Source: Peribacillus simplex (GTDB taxonomy: Bacteria; Bacillota; Bacilli; Bacillales; DSM-1321). From it: a stretch of DNA of 64,000 bases. Position numbers and translations under genes: made by a program. The notes beneath the pieces were generated by a model. The model worked only from the letters and a program-made list of their open reading frames with translations, was not told where the DNA came from and ran no database searches. This document shows positions 1-8,975 of the stretch, one piece after another (position 1 is the stretch's first letter; every line of letters begins with the position of its first letter). Location of the stretch: NCBI RefSeq assembly GCF_030123325.1, contig NZ_CP126106.1, positions 958,001-1,022,000 of the forward strand. The letters are read 5' to 3'.

Positions 1-323
1 GCACTAAGGGAAAGGTTATACTTTTTAGCAATTTTTGATAAAGAATCCCCCAGTTTAACCACATGTTTTTCGGTTTTATCTATATTTTTATCTGTATGGT
101 TGTTAAGGTTATTAACCTTCAAGACTTGGCCGGGAAAAATGAGGTTACTAGTCAAATGGTTTTGTGACTTTAATGCTTGGACAGTTGTATGATTAGCTTT
201 AGAGATTCCATCAAGGGTGTCCCCTGATTTAACTTGATAAGAACCAGCATAAGCAGAAGTGCCTGCCACTAGGGTACCTATAATGGTTCCTGCAAGAATG
301 AAAGAGTTTTTAGAATTGTTCAT
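1..323 (-). CDS. LysM-domain secreted protein, C-terminus cut by window edge
   Basis: Read from the reverse strand: ATG at 323-321 behind a strong AGGAGGAACT ribosome site (331-340). The first ~27 residues form a signal peptide (MNNSKNSF, a hydrophobic stretch, then SAYA). Two LysM repeats follow: one starting SYQVKSGDTLDGISKA and ending near FPGQVLKV, then after a short polar linker a second one starting HVVKLGDSLSKIAKKY. LysM modules bind peptidoglycan or chitin, so the product is probably exported and cell-wall attached. The catalytic or C-terminal part lies outside the window, so the enzyme class (for example NlpC/P60 or 3D hydrolase) cannot be told. Confidence 0.85.
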   Translation of the reverse strand, partial: MNNSKNSFILAGTIIGTLVAGTSAYAGSYQVKSGDTLDGISKANHTTVQALKSQNHLTSNLIFPGQVLKVNNLNNHTDKNIDKTEKHVVKLGDSLSKIAKKYNLSLS

Positions 324-608
324 TTAGGAAAGTTCCTCCTGATGTGGTAAAAAAATATGTAGCATTTATATTATAAGGGTATGGAATATAAAAAACATGA
401 CCCATATAAATAAAATTCAGCTTTTTCGTCATTTTTCATGTAATCTTTCTCAGGGAATTGGGGGTTTGTGGGATTAAGATGGAGTTTAAGAGGGCCATAC
501 TGGAATTTCGCATAAATAGATTAAAAGAGCATTTCATAAAATAGAAGTTTAAGGAAATTAAAAAGAAAGGTAAGGATAGCATATCCTTACCTTTCCATGA
601 TTCATTTT

Positions 609-1445
609 TTAATATTGTCTATAAACATAGGGATCATCCGGTTCAGCGATTTTATTATGTGATGATACTTTGAGCAGGGGAATGGTTTTCTTGAATGGCT
701 GATAATAAATGGATTCCAATTCACCTGTCACGGAATACCACTCATCATTTTTAGGATGCATTCCTTCAGGAAATTCGATTAGCATACCGAATACCCCAGA
801 GTCCGCGACACAGTGAATGACCCCAAACCGGAAAAGGAATACCTGGTTTTTGGCTAGCTCATTTGAATTGTACGAAAATCCGGTTAACGTTATTTGCTTG
901 CCAGTGAACTTTCCAGGAGAGTAATAGATGGCTTCTAAATCGTTTAGGTAGTTTTCATCTGTCAATTGAAGACTCTCACGATCAACCAAGCCTTTGAGAG
1001 AGTTATCCATTAAAGTTAAATAGTCATCCTTGCCATAATAAAGACTCGTATCCGGCTGCAGGAATTGATGCTGGCTATATTCATCTGAGTCTTCATATAC
1101 TGGAAAATGAAATCCTTTTTTTTCTACAATATTGGAGTCCATAGTGGCAACAGGCAAAAAGAGACCAGTTAAAATAGGAATGAGGTATAGGAAGTAAGTA
1201 AGGTTCCTTTTCCATTTCTTATTTTCCTGGGAGTGATCATGTCCGCACTGACAATCAATACATTCTTCTTGATTATCTTCCTTAAAATATAAGTAAGATC
1301 CCATTAACGTGAATATTGCCAGTATATAGATGGCAATCTGTGAAACATATGAATATTCCATATTAATGTATTTCGATATATTCCCCGAGGCGTGTAAGTG
1401 CATGAATAAAAAAGTAAGTCCAAGTAATATGAATAATCTTCCCAT
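609..1445 (-). CDS. ycgQ: YcgQ-like TIGR03943/DUF1980 membrane protein
   Basis: 278 aa protein with two or three N-terminal membrane spans, a cysteine/histidine cluster CIDCQCGHDH at about residues 62-71, another span near residue 80-100, and a soluble C-terminal domain typical of TIGR03943/DUF1980 proteins. These are found next to DUF318-type permeases (YcgR), exactly as here. The frame is open further upstream, but I start at the ATG at 1445 because it follows AAGAGGGTG and lies just past the end of the upstream gene (stop at 1460); the longer reading would overlap that gene by about 60 bases. The partner permease is co-transcribed. The role is not established; the metal-ligand-like cluster suggests metal or thiol chemistry, which is inference. 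Confidence 0.8.
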   Translation of the reverse strand: MGRLFILLGLTFLFMHLHASGNISKYINMEYSYVSQIAIYILAIFTLMGSYLYFKEDNQEECIDCQCGHDHSQENKKWKRNLTYFLYLIPILTGLFLPVATMDSNIVEKKGFHFPVYEDSDEYSQHQFLQPDTSLYYGKDDYLTLMDNSLKGLVDRESLQLTDENYLNDLEAIYYSPGKFTGKQITLTGFSYNSNELAKNQVFLFRFGVIHCVADSGVFGMLIEFPEGMHPKNDEWYSVTGELESIYYQPFKKTIPLLKVSSHNKIAEPDDPYVYRQY

Positions 1446-1459
1446 ATAAAACACCCTCT

Positions 1460-2341
1460 TTAAGAAATAAACAATAAAGTTAGGCCTAAGACGGAAATGA
1501 ATATATAGGCCATCAAACATAAAACGAATTTTGTTTTGAAGGTACCTAAAAGCATGATCGTATTTTTAATATCAAACATGGCCCCAAATACAAGAAAAGC
1601 AACAAGTGAAGAGGGCGAGAAGGTACTTCTAAAAGAACTTGCAACAAAGGCGTCCGCTTGGGAACACAAGGACATGACATAGGACAAAGCCATCATGACC
1701 GCATTCCCGGATAGTTTTCCTTGCCCAATTTCAAGCAATAGGGATGTTTTCAAAAACGTTTGAATGGCAGCTGCCAGCAGTGCACCAATGATTAAGTATT
1801 TTCCAACAGAAAAGAACTCTTCAATCGAGTGTTTAAACATCCCCGTTATTTTGTCTTTAAATGTAAGTTTATGGTGATGAATATGTTCGCTATGTTCCTG
1901 TTTAAGCTGATTTGTCTTGAATTGAAAAGACAGGATGCATGCAATGATCAGGACGACCACGAATGCAATTCCGGCACGATAGAAAACCATGCTCCAGCTA
2001 TTACCAAACGCTATATAGGTGGAAAACAGGACGATCGGATTCAGAATGGGTGCAGAAAGCATAAAGGCAATGGCCGCTGAAAGAGGAACCCCTTTGGCGA
2101 TCAAACGGCGGGTAATCGGGACGATCCCGCACTCGCAGGCAAGAAAAAAGACGCCTGCACCTATTGCGGATAGAACAGCTAAGATCGGATTTTTCGGAAT
2201 GATTTTTGCAATCATCTCTTCTGACACAAACATTTGGATGATTCCAGATATAAGGACTCCCAGTAAAATGAAGGGAAGGGATTCAATTAGGATACTAATA
2301 AAAATTGTATTCATTTGCAAAAGGGCCTGAACGTTCATCAT
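1460..2341 (-). CDS. ycgR: YcgR-like DUF318/ArsP-type permease
   Basis: 293 aa polytopic membrane protein of the permease family COG0701 (DUF318), which includes ArsP exporters of organoarsenicals. About eight hydrophobic segments are visible, with the conserved CECGIVPI motif at residues 69-76 and a repeated inverted half with a second helix pair near the C-terminus. A histidine-rich loop (HSEHIHHHK, about residues 150-158) separates the halves. First gene of a two-gene operon with the YcgQ-like gene 14 bases downstream; a good sigma-A promoter lies upstream. Substrate unknown. The Cys-Glu-Cys motif and His loop would fit metal or metalloid transport, but family members without known substrate are common. 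Confidence 0.85.
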   Translation of the reverse strand: MMNVQALLQMNTIFISILIESLPFILLGVLISGIIQMFVSEEMIAKIIPKNPILAVLSAIGAGVFFLACECGIVPITRRLIAKGVPLSAAIAFMLSAPILNPIVLFSTYIAFGNSWSMVFYRAGIAFVVVLIIACILSFQFKTNQLKQEHSEHIHHHKLTFKDKITGMFKHSIEEFFSVGKYLIIGALLAAAIQTFLKTSLLLEIGQGKLSGNAVMMALSYVMSLCSQADAFVASSFRSTFSPSSLVAFLVFGAMFDIKNTIMLLGTFKTKFVLCLMAYIFISVLGLTLLFIS

Positions 2342-2370
2342 AAACCACCTTCCATATTGCTGACTTAACT

Positions 2371-2399
2371 ATATTAGGTTCGTAATAGAAGGAAGTCAA
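2371..2399 (-). promoter_or_regulatory. sigma-A promoter of the ycgR-ycgQ operon
   Basis: On the reverse strand TTGACT (2399-2394), a 17-base spacer and TAATAT (2376-2371) make a near-consensus vegetative promoter 30 bases ahead of the ycgR start. Confidence 0.65.
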
Positions 2400-2635
2400 T
2401 TTATTATTACTGGGTTAATAGGATTGAAGTTGAATGGGTAAGGAAATTATGGAAATGGCATTATGGGATCTTGAGGGTACTTGAATAATTTAATGTATAA
2501 GTTTGGCAGAATTTAGTATTACTTCAATTTAAGCCTTGTCCCTTTTAAGGCCATGGCTGTCATTAACTATATTCATAATCTTTCATTCACGACTTGTTGA
2601 TAATGGATTTCGGGATGATTACGGACAAAGTAAAA

Positions 2636-2693
2636 TCCCCTCTAAGTGAACTGTGTAACATCCACAGAATTTACACATTTCACTTAGAGGGGA
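2636..2693 (-). terminator. Long hairpin directly after the glycosylase stop codon
   Basis: Perfect 15-base arms TCCCCTCTAAGTGAA (2636-2650) and its complement (2679-2693) with a 28-base loop. It begins right after the stop of the reverse-strand glycosylase gene, so it probably ends that transcript, although the following T-tract is weak (ATTTTAC) and the loop is unusually long. The rest of 2400-2635 shows no gene. Confidence 0.5.
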
Positions 2694-2698
2694 TAAAA

Positions 2699-3325
2699 TC
2701 ATGGTTTATTTTTCGGCACAGCTTTATTAATTAGGTTTTTACGGGATATAAACGGATTATCGGTAACCCAGAAACGCCAAGGATAATCTTTTGCTGCCCC
2801 GGAGTTGTCGATTCCGACGCGGGGGCCGCTGGATATGTGTTCAGGCTGTTTTCCGGCAGCAAGATATAGAGGGGGATCCGTAAATGATCGTCCATAATCA
2901 TCCATGGTGATGCCCAGTGCCTTTGTTAGCTTCCCAGGTCCATCGGTCCATTTACGAATATCGGCAATTCCGCGTCTTTCATGCATTAGCTCGAGCCCGG
3001 AATAGGGTTCAACCGCCCGGATTAAAATGGCTTCCGGATTTTCAGGACCGCCGCTTACGACATTGACCAGTGTATGTGTGTGCATGACGTATGTATATAT
3101 CAAACCGGAATTTCCGAACATCACTTCCGTCCGTTTTGTCCTTCTATTTCCAAAACTATGTGCGGCCATGTCCCCAGGTCCAATATATGCCTCTGTTTCA
3201 ACAATGAAACCAGAAGCGGTTCCATCCGCTGTTTCTTTTACAATGAGGCAGCCAAGAAGGGATTTTGCCAGTTCAAGCGTGGGCCTCTGATAAAAATCCC
3301 CAGGTAAAATTGAATGGTTTATCAT
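2699..3325 (-). CDS. 3-methyladenine DNA glycosylase (AAG/MPG family)
   Basis: 208 aa, the normal length for bacterial alkyladenine/hypoxanthine DNA glycosylases (B. subtilis Aag/YxlJ type). Removes alkylated or deaminated purines in base excision repair. Family motifs visible: start region LPGDFYQRPTLELAKSLLG, the catalytic segment ETEAYIGPGDMAAHS, then FGNRRTKR, TYVMH and the C-terminal GPRVGID. An upstream in-frame start exists at 3370, but ATG 3325 has GGAGTG upstream and gives the family's usual N-terminus. Single gene between the MFS exporter (same strand, upstream) and a long hairpin. Confidence 0.93.
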   Translation of the reverse strand: MINHSILPGDFYQRPTLELAKSLLGCLIVKETADGTASGFIVETEAYIGPGDMAAHSFGNRRTKRTEVMFGNSGLIYTYVMHTHTLVNVVSGGPENPEAILIRAVEPYSGLELMHERRGIADIRKWTDGPGKLTKALGITMDDYGRSFTDPPLYLAAGKQPEHISSGPRVGIDNSGAAKDYPWRFWVTDNPFISRKNLINKAVPKNKP

Positions 3326-3393
3326 AGTATCACTCCATTTAGTCTCATACAGGTAAATTTCCCTTATCAATGAAAAAGAAACATGAAGGGATT

Positions 3394-3428
3394 AAAAAAA
3401 GGGCCGGCTGAATATTTCAGCCGGTCCC
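3394..3428 (-). terminator. Rho-independent terminator of the MFS exporter gene
   Basis: Reverse-strand stem CCGGCTGAA (arms 3404-3412 and 3416-3424) followed by a run of seven T (3400-3394), right after the exporter stop codon. Confidence 0.85.
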
Positions 3429-3438
3429 GAGCATATTT

Positions 3439-5004
3439 TTAGCCTAATTCTTTTTCCGTTTCTTGATCTCTTTTGATTCGGCCTGAACCCACTGAAAGTG
3501 CCACTAATATCCCCGCGGAAACAAAAAAGATACCGGTGATGAAAACACTGGAGAATGCATCGATCCAAGCATTTTCAATCGTTTTTACAAGGACATTGCT
3601 GACTTCTGCCGGCATTTTAAGGTTTTCCGGATAAAGCATGATGTTGAATAACGCATCCGTTTTATCGGCTAATGCTTTCAGTGCCTCATGCAATATAGGG
3701 TCCTTTTGGCTTACGACCGCATCATCCATATTTTGCTGGAGATTGTGATTCATGACAGCGTTCAAAATCGTGATGCCCATCGTTCCTCCTATAGATCGGA
3801 AGAATGTGGAAGCCGCTGTAACAGACCCTAGCTGGGATTTTGGAAACTCGTTTTGAACGGCAATCATCAATGTCGGCATGACAAGCCCCATACCTATTCC
3901 AAGGATGGCCATGAATGAATACGCAGTGAATATAGTCGTACTGCCGTCCATCATGCTCATTAGGAAGAAGCCAAGCGTTGCAATGGCCATTCCAAAGGTA
4001 AGCACGGTACGAAAACGGAATTTCAAAAGTAGCCGCCCGCCAATGATGCTTGAAAGAATCATACCGATCATCATTGGAGTCATGGTCGACCCCGCTTTTG
4101 TTGGTGAAACTCCCAGTACGCCTTGCATGAACAGCGGGACGAACATGATTGCCCCGAACATGCCAAGGCCAAGCAAGAATCCCAAAATATTCGTGGTGGA
4201 AAAAACTCTATTTTTAAAAAGGGATAAATCAAGGATCGGTTCGACTGCTCTTCTTTCAAAAATGATGAATAGGGCAATGAAGCCAAGGGTGCTGCCGAAA
4301 ATCAAGAGAGATTCCAGTGATAACCATTCGAATTTATCACCACCGAAGGTCAAGCCCAGCAGTAACAGCACAATACCAGGAATCAAGGTGAAAATCCCCA
4401 GGTAATCGATATTCACTTTCTCTGCTTTCCTTATGGCTTCATGTTTCAATCCTACATAAATCAAAATGGCAGATAGTAAGCCCGTCGGTACATTGATCAA
4501 AAAGATCCAATGCCAGCTGATATGGTCAACGATCAGGCCGCCAAGAAAAGGACCAATCACGGAACTTAAACCAAAAAGGGCTCCAAACACACCCTGCCAT
4601 TTGGCTCTTTGTTCGGCAGAGAATATATCGCCGATTATCGTTTGGGATAAAGGCATGATCATTCCGCCGCCGATTCCCTGCAGCCCTCTATAAATGATCA
4701 ATTGCTCCATCGAAGTGGCTGTGGCACATAAAAACGAACCAATCGTAAAAATGATCGTACCGAGCAGATAAAGGGAACGTCTGCCATATAAATCAGATAG
4801 CTTTCCAACAATGGGTACAACAGTCGTTGAGGCTATTAAATAGGCAGTCGTCACCCATGCAAAGATGGTAAAACCATTCAATTCCCCGATAATTGTCGGC
4901 ATGGCCGTACCGACGATCGTCTGTTCCAATGAACTGAAAAACATTCCAATGATCAATCCTGTTAATACTAGCTTGGTATTGACCGCTTTTTTTTCCATTT
5001 GCAT
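3439..5004 (-). CDS. DHA2-family (14-TM) MFS drug:H+ exporter
   Basis: 521 aa with fourteen hydrophobic segments, the size and layout of the EmrB/QacA (DHA2) branch. N-terminal D-E-like motif LEQTIVGTAMPTI (TM1), motif A GKLSDLYGRRS after TM2, RGLQGIGGG in TM4 and the antiporter motif C GLSSVIGPFLGG in TM5 are all present. Predicted plasma-membrane proton antiporter for hydrophobic cations or antibiotics, similar to B. subtilis Bmr3 and MdtP; exact substrate not predictable. It has its own promoter carrying two near-identical 14-base operators, the arrangement normally bound by a TetR-type repressor, but no such regulator gene lies in the window. Single-gene transcript with a good terminator. 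Confidence 0.9.
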   Translation of the reverse strand: MQMEKKAVNTKLVLTGLIIGMFFSSLEQTIVGTAMPTIIGELNGFTIFAWVTTAYLIASTTVVPIVGKLSDLYGRRSLYLLGTIIFTIGSFLCATATSMEQLIIYRGLQGIGGGMIMPLSQTIIGDIFSAEQRAKWQGVFGALFGLSSVIGPFLGGLIVDHISWHWIFLINVPTGLLSAILIYVGLKHEAIRKAEKVNIDYLGIFTLIPGIVLLLLGLTFGGDKFEWLSLESLLIFGSTLGFIALFIIFERRAVEPILDLSLFKNRVFSTTNILGFLLGLGMFGAIMFVPLFMQGVLGVSPTKAGSTMTPMMIGMILSSIIGGRLLLKFRFRTVLTFGMAIATLGFFLMSMMDGSTTIFTAYSFMAILGIGMGLVMPTLMIAVQNEFPKSQLGSVTAASTFFRSIGGTMGITILNAVMNHNLQQNMDDAVVSQKDPILHEALKALADKTDALFNIMLYPENLKMPAEVSNVLVKTIENAWIDAFSSVFITGIFFVSAGILVALSVGSGRIKRDQETEKELG

Positions 5005-5045
5005 ACGATTTCTCCATTCCTGGAACTGTATTCCTTATTCGTTTG

Positions 5046-5091
5046 TGACTAATAGGTCAAAATTATAAATCTGAAATGACCATTTAGTCAA
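5046..5091 (-). promoter_or_regulatory. Promoter with twin TetR-like operators for the exporter
   Basis: Reverse strand: -35 TTGACT (5091-5086), 18-base spacer, -10 TATAAT (5067-5062). Two 14-base imperfect palindromes, TGACTAAATGGTCA (5090-5077) and TGACTAATAGGTCA (reading 5046-5059), sit on the -35 and just past the -10, 31 bases centre to centre (three helical turns). Binding by a repressor would block RNA polymerase from both sides. The regulator's identity is inferred from operator style only. Confidence 0.7.
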
Positions 5092-5279
5092 CGTTTTTTT
5101 CGCTTAAAATTTCAATTGCATAACGGTGGATATAAAGGTTCATCCATAACACTTATGTAATTCGACCAGAAACCACCAAATCCTTCCTGATTAATATCTC
5201 CAACGTGTTTCCATTTATCAAATCCGATATAATAAAATCAGAAGGAATATAGATGAACTTATGATTGGAAGTGTAAGAT

Positions 5280-6086
5280 ATGAATAAAAAAATCGGGTTT
5301 ATTGGATGCGGCAAAATGGGTGAGGCAATGCTTGAGGGCATGTTGCTTGCAGAGGTCATTTCGCCTGAAAGTATCATGGTCAGTACAGCAAGTATTGAGA
5401 CCAAAACTAAAATCACCACGAAATATAACGTTAAAGGCACTTTGGATAATGTAGAGGTTGCCGGTTTTGCCGACTTTCTCTTTCTAGGGATCCAACCTGC
5501 CATGCATAAGCACGTGCTTGAGGAAGTGAAGAATCATGTGAAAGAAGACGCTGTGCTTATCACTATGGCAGCGGGGATCACTATATCTTTAGTTGAGAGC
5601 AGCTTCGGAAAAAAGGTGAAGGTTGTCCGGACGATGCCAAACACTCCTTCGCTTGTCGGTGAAGGCATGACGGCCATGAGCATCAATGATCAAATTACCG
5701 ATGCTGATTTAGAGGATGTGACTGCACTGCTGGATAGTTTCGGTAAAACGGAAATCCTGCATGAAGATTTGATGGACGCAGTACCGGCCATCAGCGGCTC
5801 GTCGCCTGCTTATGTATACATGTTCATCGAGGCTTTGGCCGATGGAGGGGTCCGTGATGGCATTCCAAGAAAACAAGCATACCGAATGGCAGCACAAGCT
5901 GTAATGGGTGCTGCTAAAATGGTGCTCGAAACGGAAAGACATCCTGCTGCTTTAAAGGATGATGTCTGCACGCCTGGCGGTTCAACGATAGCTGCGGTAG
6001 CGTCTTTAGAAGAGAATCAGCTAAGATCCAGCATTCTGCAAGCAATGAAGGCCTGCACGGGTAAAACGAAAGGTTTCAGTAAGTGA
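5280..6086 (+). CDS. proC: Pyrroline-5-carboxylate reductase
   Basis: 268 aa; reduces 1-pyrroline-5-carboxylate to L-proline with NAD(P)H, the last step of proline synthesis. N-terminal Rossmann motif GFIGCGKMG at residues 6-14, the MAAGI and RTMPNTP segments of the family, SGSSPAYV, and the C-terminal signature near residues 227-240 (DDVCTPGGSTIAAV). Ribosome site GGAAGTG precedes the ATG. Followed after 84 bases by an FAD-linked oxidase gene on the same strand. Length and all signatures are normal. Confidence 0.95.
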   Translation: MNKKIGFIGCGKMGEAMLEGMLLAEVISPESIMVSTASIETKTKITTKYNVKGTLDNVEVAGFADFLFLGIQPAMHKHVLEEVKNHVKEDAVLITMAAGITISLVESSFGKKVKVVRTMPNTPSLVGEGMTAMSINDQITDADLEDVTALLDSFGKTEILHEDLMDAVPAISGSSPAYVYMFIEALADGGVRDGIPRKQAYRMAAQAVMGAAKMVLETERHPAALKDDVCTPGGSTIAAVASLEENQLRSSILQAMKACTGKTKGFSK

Positions 6087-6170
6087 AGCAAGATGGATTG
6101 CCTATTAGCGGGCAATCTCATTATGTGTGATATTTTCAGAATGTTTGGTAAAAAACGAGGGGGCAGCATA

Positions 6171-7538
6171 ATGAATGGTTATATAGAAGAATTAAGGAAG
6201 ATTCTGACGGAAGAACAAGTAACGGTGAATGGAACATTATTGGAACAGCACAGCCATGATGAATCATATCATACTCCGCATTTACCGGATATGGTCATTT
6301 ATCCAAGGGATACTGCGGAAGTCAGCGCAGTCATGCGGTATGCGAATGAGCATGAAATACCAATCATTCCTTTTGGATTAGGATCAAGTTTGGAGGGGCA
6401 TGTCGTTCCAGTCAAAGGGGGCATTTCGCTGGATTTGTCCTTGATGAATCAAATATTGGACATCAGGGAAAATGATTTCCTTGTGAAGGTCCAACCAGGT
6501 GTGACAAGGACGCAACTCAATAAGGAATTAAAAAAATACGGTTTGTTCTTTTCCGTCGATCCTGGCGCCGATGCTACATTGGGAGGGATGGCAGCTACGA
6601 ATGCAAGTGGGACGACCTCGGTCAAATATGGGATAATGCGCGATCAAGTCAGGGATTTGGAAGTGGTTTTAGCAAACGGTGAAGTGATTCATTCCGGAAG
6701 TTTAGCGACAAAATCATCTTCAGGCATTCACTTGAATGGCTTGTTTGTTGGCTCTGAAGGTACGCTAGGTGTATTTACTGAACTGACTTTAAAGGTATAT
6801 GGCATTCCTGAAGTCACCATGGCTGGGAGAGCTTCATTTCCGACTGTCGAACAGGCAGTATCTGCGGTTAATGGGATCATGCTTGCTGGAATCCCGATTG
6901 CACGAATCGAATTGGTCGATGCCGAGTCCATAAAAAAAGTTAATCATTTCATGGACAAATCCTATGATGTCCAGCCAACTTTATTCCTCGAATTTCATGG
7001 GAATTTTGCCGGACTGGAACAGGACGTCAAATTTGCCAAGGAAATCGTAAGTGATTTTGGCTGTTGCGATATTCAGTTTGAAACCGATTCAAAAGCACGG
7101 AATGCCTTATGGGAAGCACGCCATAACCTCGCATACGCATTCATTCACAGCGCACCTGGAAAGAAGCTGATGGTGACCGACGTAAGTGTGCCCCTTCATG
7201 AATTATCGAATGCCATACTGGATACAAGGAAGAAAGTCGAACAATCCAAAGTGGAGGGTGCGATTGTAGGACATGTAGGTGATGGGAATTATCACGTATT
7301 GTTCATGATTGATCTGAAAAATCCTGAAGAAGTTAAAGAAGCAAAGAGGTTAAATGAAGAAATCGTCGAATATGCATTAACAAAAGGCGGTACATGTACG
7401 GGTGAACATGGGGTAGGACTTGGAAAATCGAAGTATCAGCGGAGGGAGCATGGAGGAGCTTACGAAGTGATGAAAACGATCAAACAGGCATTGGATCCGA
7501 AAGGGATAATGAATCCTGGGAAGATCTTCATAGATTAA
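6171..7538 (+). CDS. FAD-binding D-lactate/glycolate dehydrogenase (GlcD/DLD family)
   Basis: 455 aa flavoprotein of the vanillyl-alcohol-oxidase fold. The FAD/PP-loop PFGLGSSLEGH is at about residues 67-77, the ASGTTSVKYG segment follows, and the C-terminal signature GGTCTGEHGVGLGK is at 406-419. It oxidises a 2-hydroxy acid (D-lactate or glycolate) and passes electrons to the respiratory chain or another acceptor; the family does not allow a safe choice of substrate. An open frame runs upstream to 6093, but the ATG at 6171 has a GAGGGGG ribosome site 7 bases before it and gives the family N-terminus. No iron-sulphur GlcF partner is adjacent. Ends before a bidirectional terminator. Confidence 0.88.
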   Translation: MNGYIEELRKILTEEQVTVNGTLLEQHSHDESYHTPHLPDMVIYPRDTAEVSAVMRYANEHEIPIIPFGLGSSLEGHVVPVKGGISLDLSLMNQILDIRENDFLVKVQPGVTRTQLNKELKKYGLFFSVDPGADATLGGMAATNASGTTSVKYGIMRDQVRDLEVVLANGEVIHSGSLATKSSSGIHLNGLFVGSEGTLGVFTELTLKVYGIPEVTMAGRASFPTVEQAVSAVNGIMLAGIPIARIELVDAESIKKVNHFMDKSYDVQPTLFLEFHGNFAGLEQDVKFAKEIVSDFGCCDIQFETDSKARNALWEARHNLAYAFIHSAPGKKLMVTDVSVPLHELSNAILDTRKKVEQSKVEGAIVGHVGDGNYHVLFMIDLKNPEEVKEAKRLNEEIVEYALTKGGTCTGEHGVGLGKSKYQRREHGGAYEVMKTIKQALDPKGIMNPGKIFID

Positions 7539-7618
7539 TAGGAATATTCTATTTTGTAGAGTAGTAATAACATCAAACAGACTTGACCCCATATACAGCT
7601 TCAATGAGATTCTCGTCC

Positions 7619-7666
7619 AAAAAATAAGACTCCAGACAAGATTATGTCTGGAGTCTTATTTTTATT
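7619..7666. terminator. Bidirectional terminator between the oxidase gene and ald
   Basis: Perfect 13-bp stem (7626-7638 with 7645-7657), 6-base loop, T-rich on the plus side and A-rich on the other, serving the convergent genes on both strands. It overlaps the last bases of ald. Confidence 0.9.
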
Positions 7667-8798
7667 AAGCGTTAATGTTATTTGAGTTTAAGGCATTTTC
7701 AACACTTACATAGTTGTAGCCAAGGTCTGTGGCAACTGCTTCGAACGTGATTTCACCGTTCGCTACGTTGACGCCTTTTGCTAGTGCATCATTTTCAAGG
7801 ATCGCTTTGATGGCACCTTTGTTTGCAATTTGAAGTGCAAAAGGTACTGTTACGTTAGTTAATGCAACTGTAGAAGTTTGAGGCACTGCTCCTGGCATAT
7901 TCGCCACTGCATAATGCACTACTCCATGTTTAACATAAGTAGGGTTATCATGTGTCGTTATGTGGTCGACCGTTTCAAAGATACCGCCTTGGTCGATTGC
8001 GACATCGACAATGACTGAACCAGGAGACATCGATTTAACCATTTCTTCAGTAACGAGCTTAGGAGCTTTAGCACCTGGAATCAATACAGCACCGATCACT
8101 AAATCGGCATCTTTGACTGCTTCCGCAATATTATAAGGGTTGGAGATAAGTGTAGTCAGTTCATTTCCGAAAATATCATCAAGTTGACGAAGGCGGTCAG
8201 GGCTTAAGTCAAGAATGGTAACATCTGCGCCTAATCCAATAGCGATTTTAGCAGCATTCGTTCCAACCATACCTCCGCCGATAACAGCCACTTTACCACG
8301 TTTAACTCCAGGAACTCCGCTTAAGAGTATTCCTTTGCCGCCGTTATTTTTTTCAAGGAACTGAGCACCGATTTGTGCAGCCATGCGTCCTGCAACTTCA
8401 CTCATTGGTGTCAATAAAGGAAGTGTGCGGTTTACTGCAACCGTTTCATAAGCAATGGCCAAGACACCGCTTTCTTTTAGGGCCTGAGCTAGTGCCGGTT
8501 CAGCCGCAAGATGTAAATATGTGAAAAGGATTAAATCCTTTCGGAAATATTTATATTCAGATGAGATAGGTTCTTTTACCTTCATGATCATTTCTGTGCT
8601 TGACCAAACGCTAGCAGCGTCCTCGACTATAACAGCACCAGCTTCTTGATATGATTCATTTGTAAAACTGCTTCCTAGACCTGCGTTCATTTCGATTAAT
8701 ACTTCGTGACCTGCATTGACTAATGCTACAACCCCAGCTGGAGTGATAGCTACACGGTTTTCATTGTTTTTAATCTCTTTTGGAATTCCTATTCTCAT
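7665..8798 (-). CDS. ald: Alanine dehydrogenase
   Basis: 377 aa; NAD-dependent oxidative deamination of L-alanine to pyruvate and ammonium, used for alanine catabolism and in sporulation of bacilli. Catalytic residues are at their canonical places: R15, K75 and H96. The nucleotide-binding glycine motif GGGMVGTNAA lies near residue 174-183, and VDVAIDQGG carries the conserved Asp. ATG 8798 is preceded by GGAGGG; an earlier in-frame start at 8837 would add non-family residues. Transcribed toward a bidirectional terminator. An 18-bp perfect palindrome ~100 bases upstream may be the activator site; an AdeR-like regulator is encoded two genes upstream. Confidence 0.96.
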   Translation of the reverse strand: MRIGIPKEIKNNENRVAITPAGVVALVNAGHEVLIEMNAGLGSSFTNESYQEAGAVIVEDAASVWSSTEMIMKVKEPISSEYKYFRKDLILFTYLHLAAEPALAQALKESGVLAIAYETVAVNRTLPLLTPMSEVAGRMAAQIGAQFLEKNNGGKGILLSGVPGVKRGKVAVIGGGMVGTNAAKIAIGLGADVTILDLSPDRLRQLDDIFGNELTTLISNPYNIAEAVKDADLVIGAVLIPGAKAPKLVTEEMVKSMSPGSVIVDVAIDQGGIFETVDHITTHDNPTYVKHGVVHYAVANMPGAVPQTSTVALTNVTVPFALQIANKGAIKAILENDALAKGVNVANGEITFEAVATDLGYNYVSVENALNSNNINA

Positions 8799-8897
8799 CT
8801 TAATCCCTCCAATAATATGTTTTACTATTTGTATCACAAGTATAATTGGAAAAAGAAATAGTTAGTATGTGGAAATCAGAAAATTGAAAAAGGTGTA

Positions 8898-8915
8898 TTT
8901 GTGGAATTCCACAAA
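8898..8915. promoter_or_regulatory. 18-bp perfect palindrome upstream of ald
   Basis: TTTGTGGAATTCCACAAA at 8898-8915 is fully self-complementary and lies about 100 bases upstream of the ald start. The position suits an activator site, plausibly for the PucR/AdeR-type regulator at 9841-11097; this link is inference. Confidence 0.45.
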
Positions 8916-8975
8916 CGCAGTGTCAAAAAATTTGGGCTCGAAAGGAACAAGACCTTTTTAAATCTGAATTCAATT

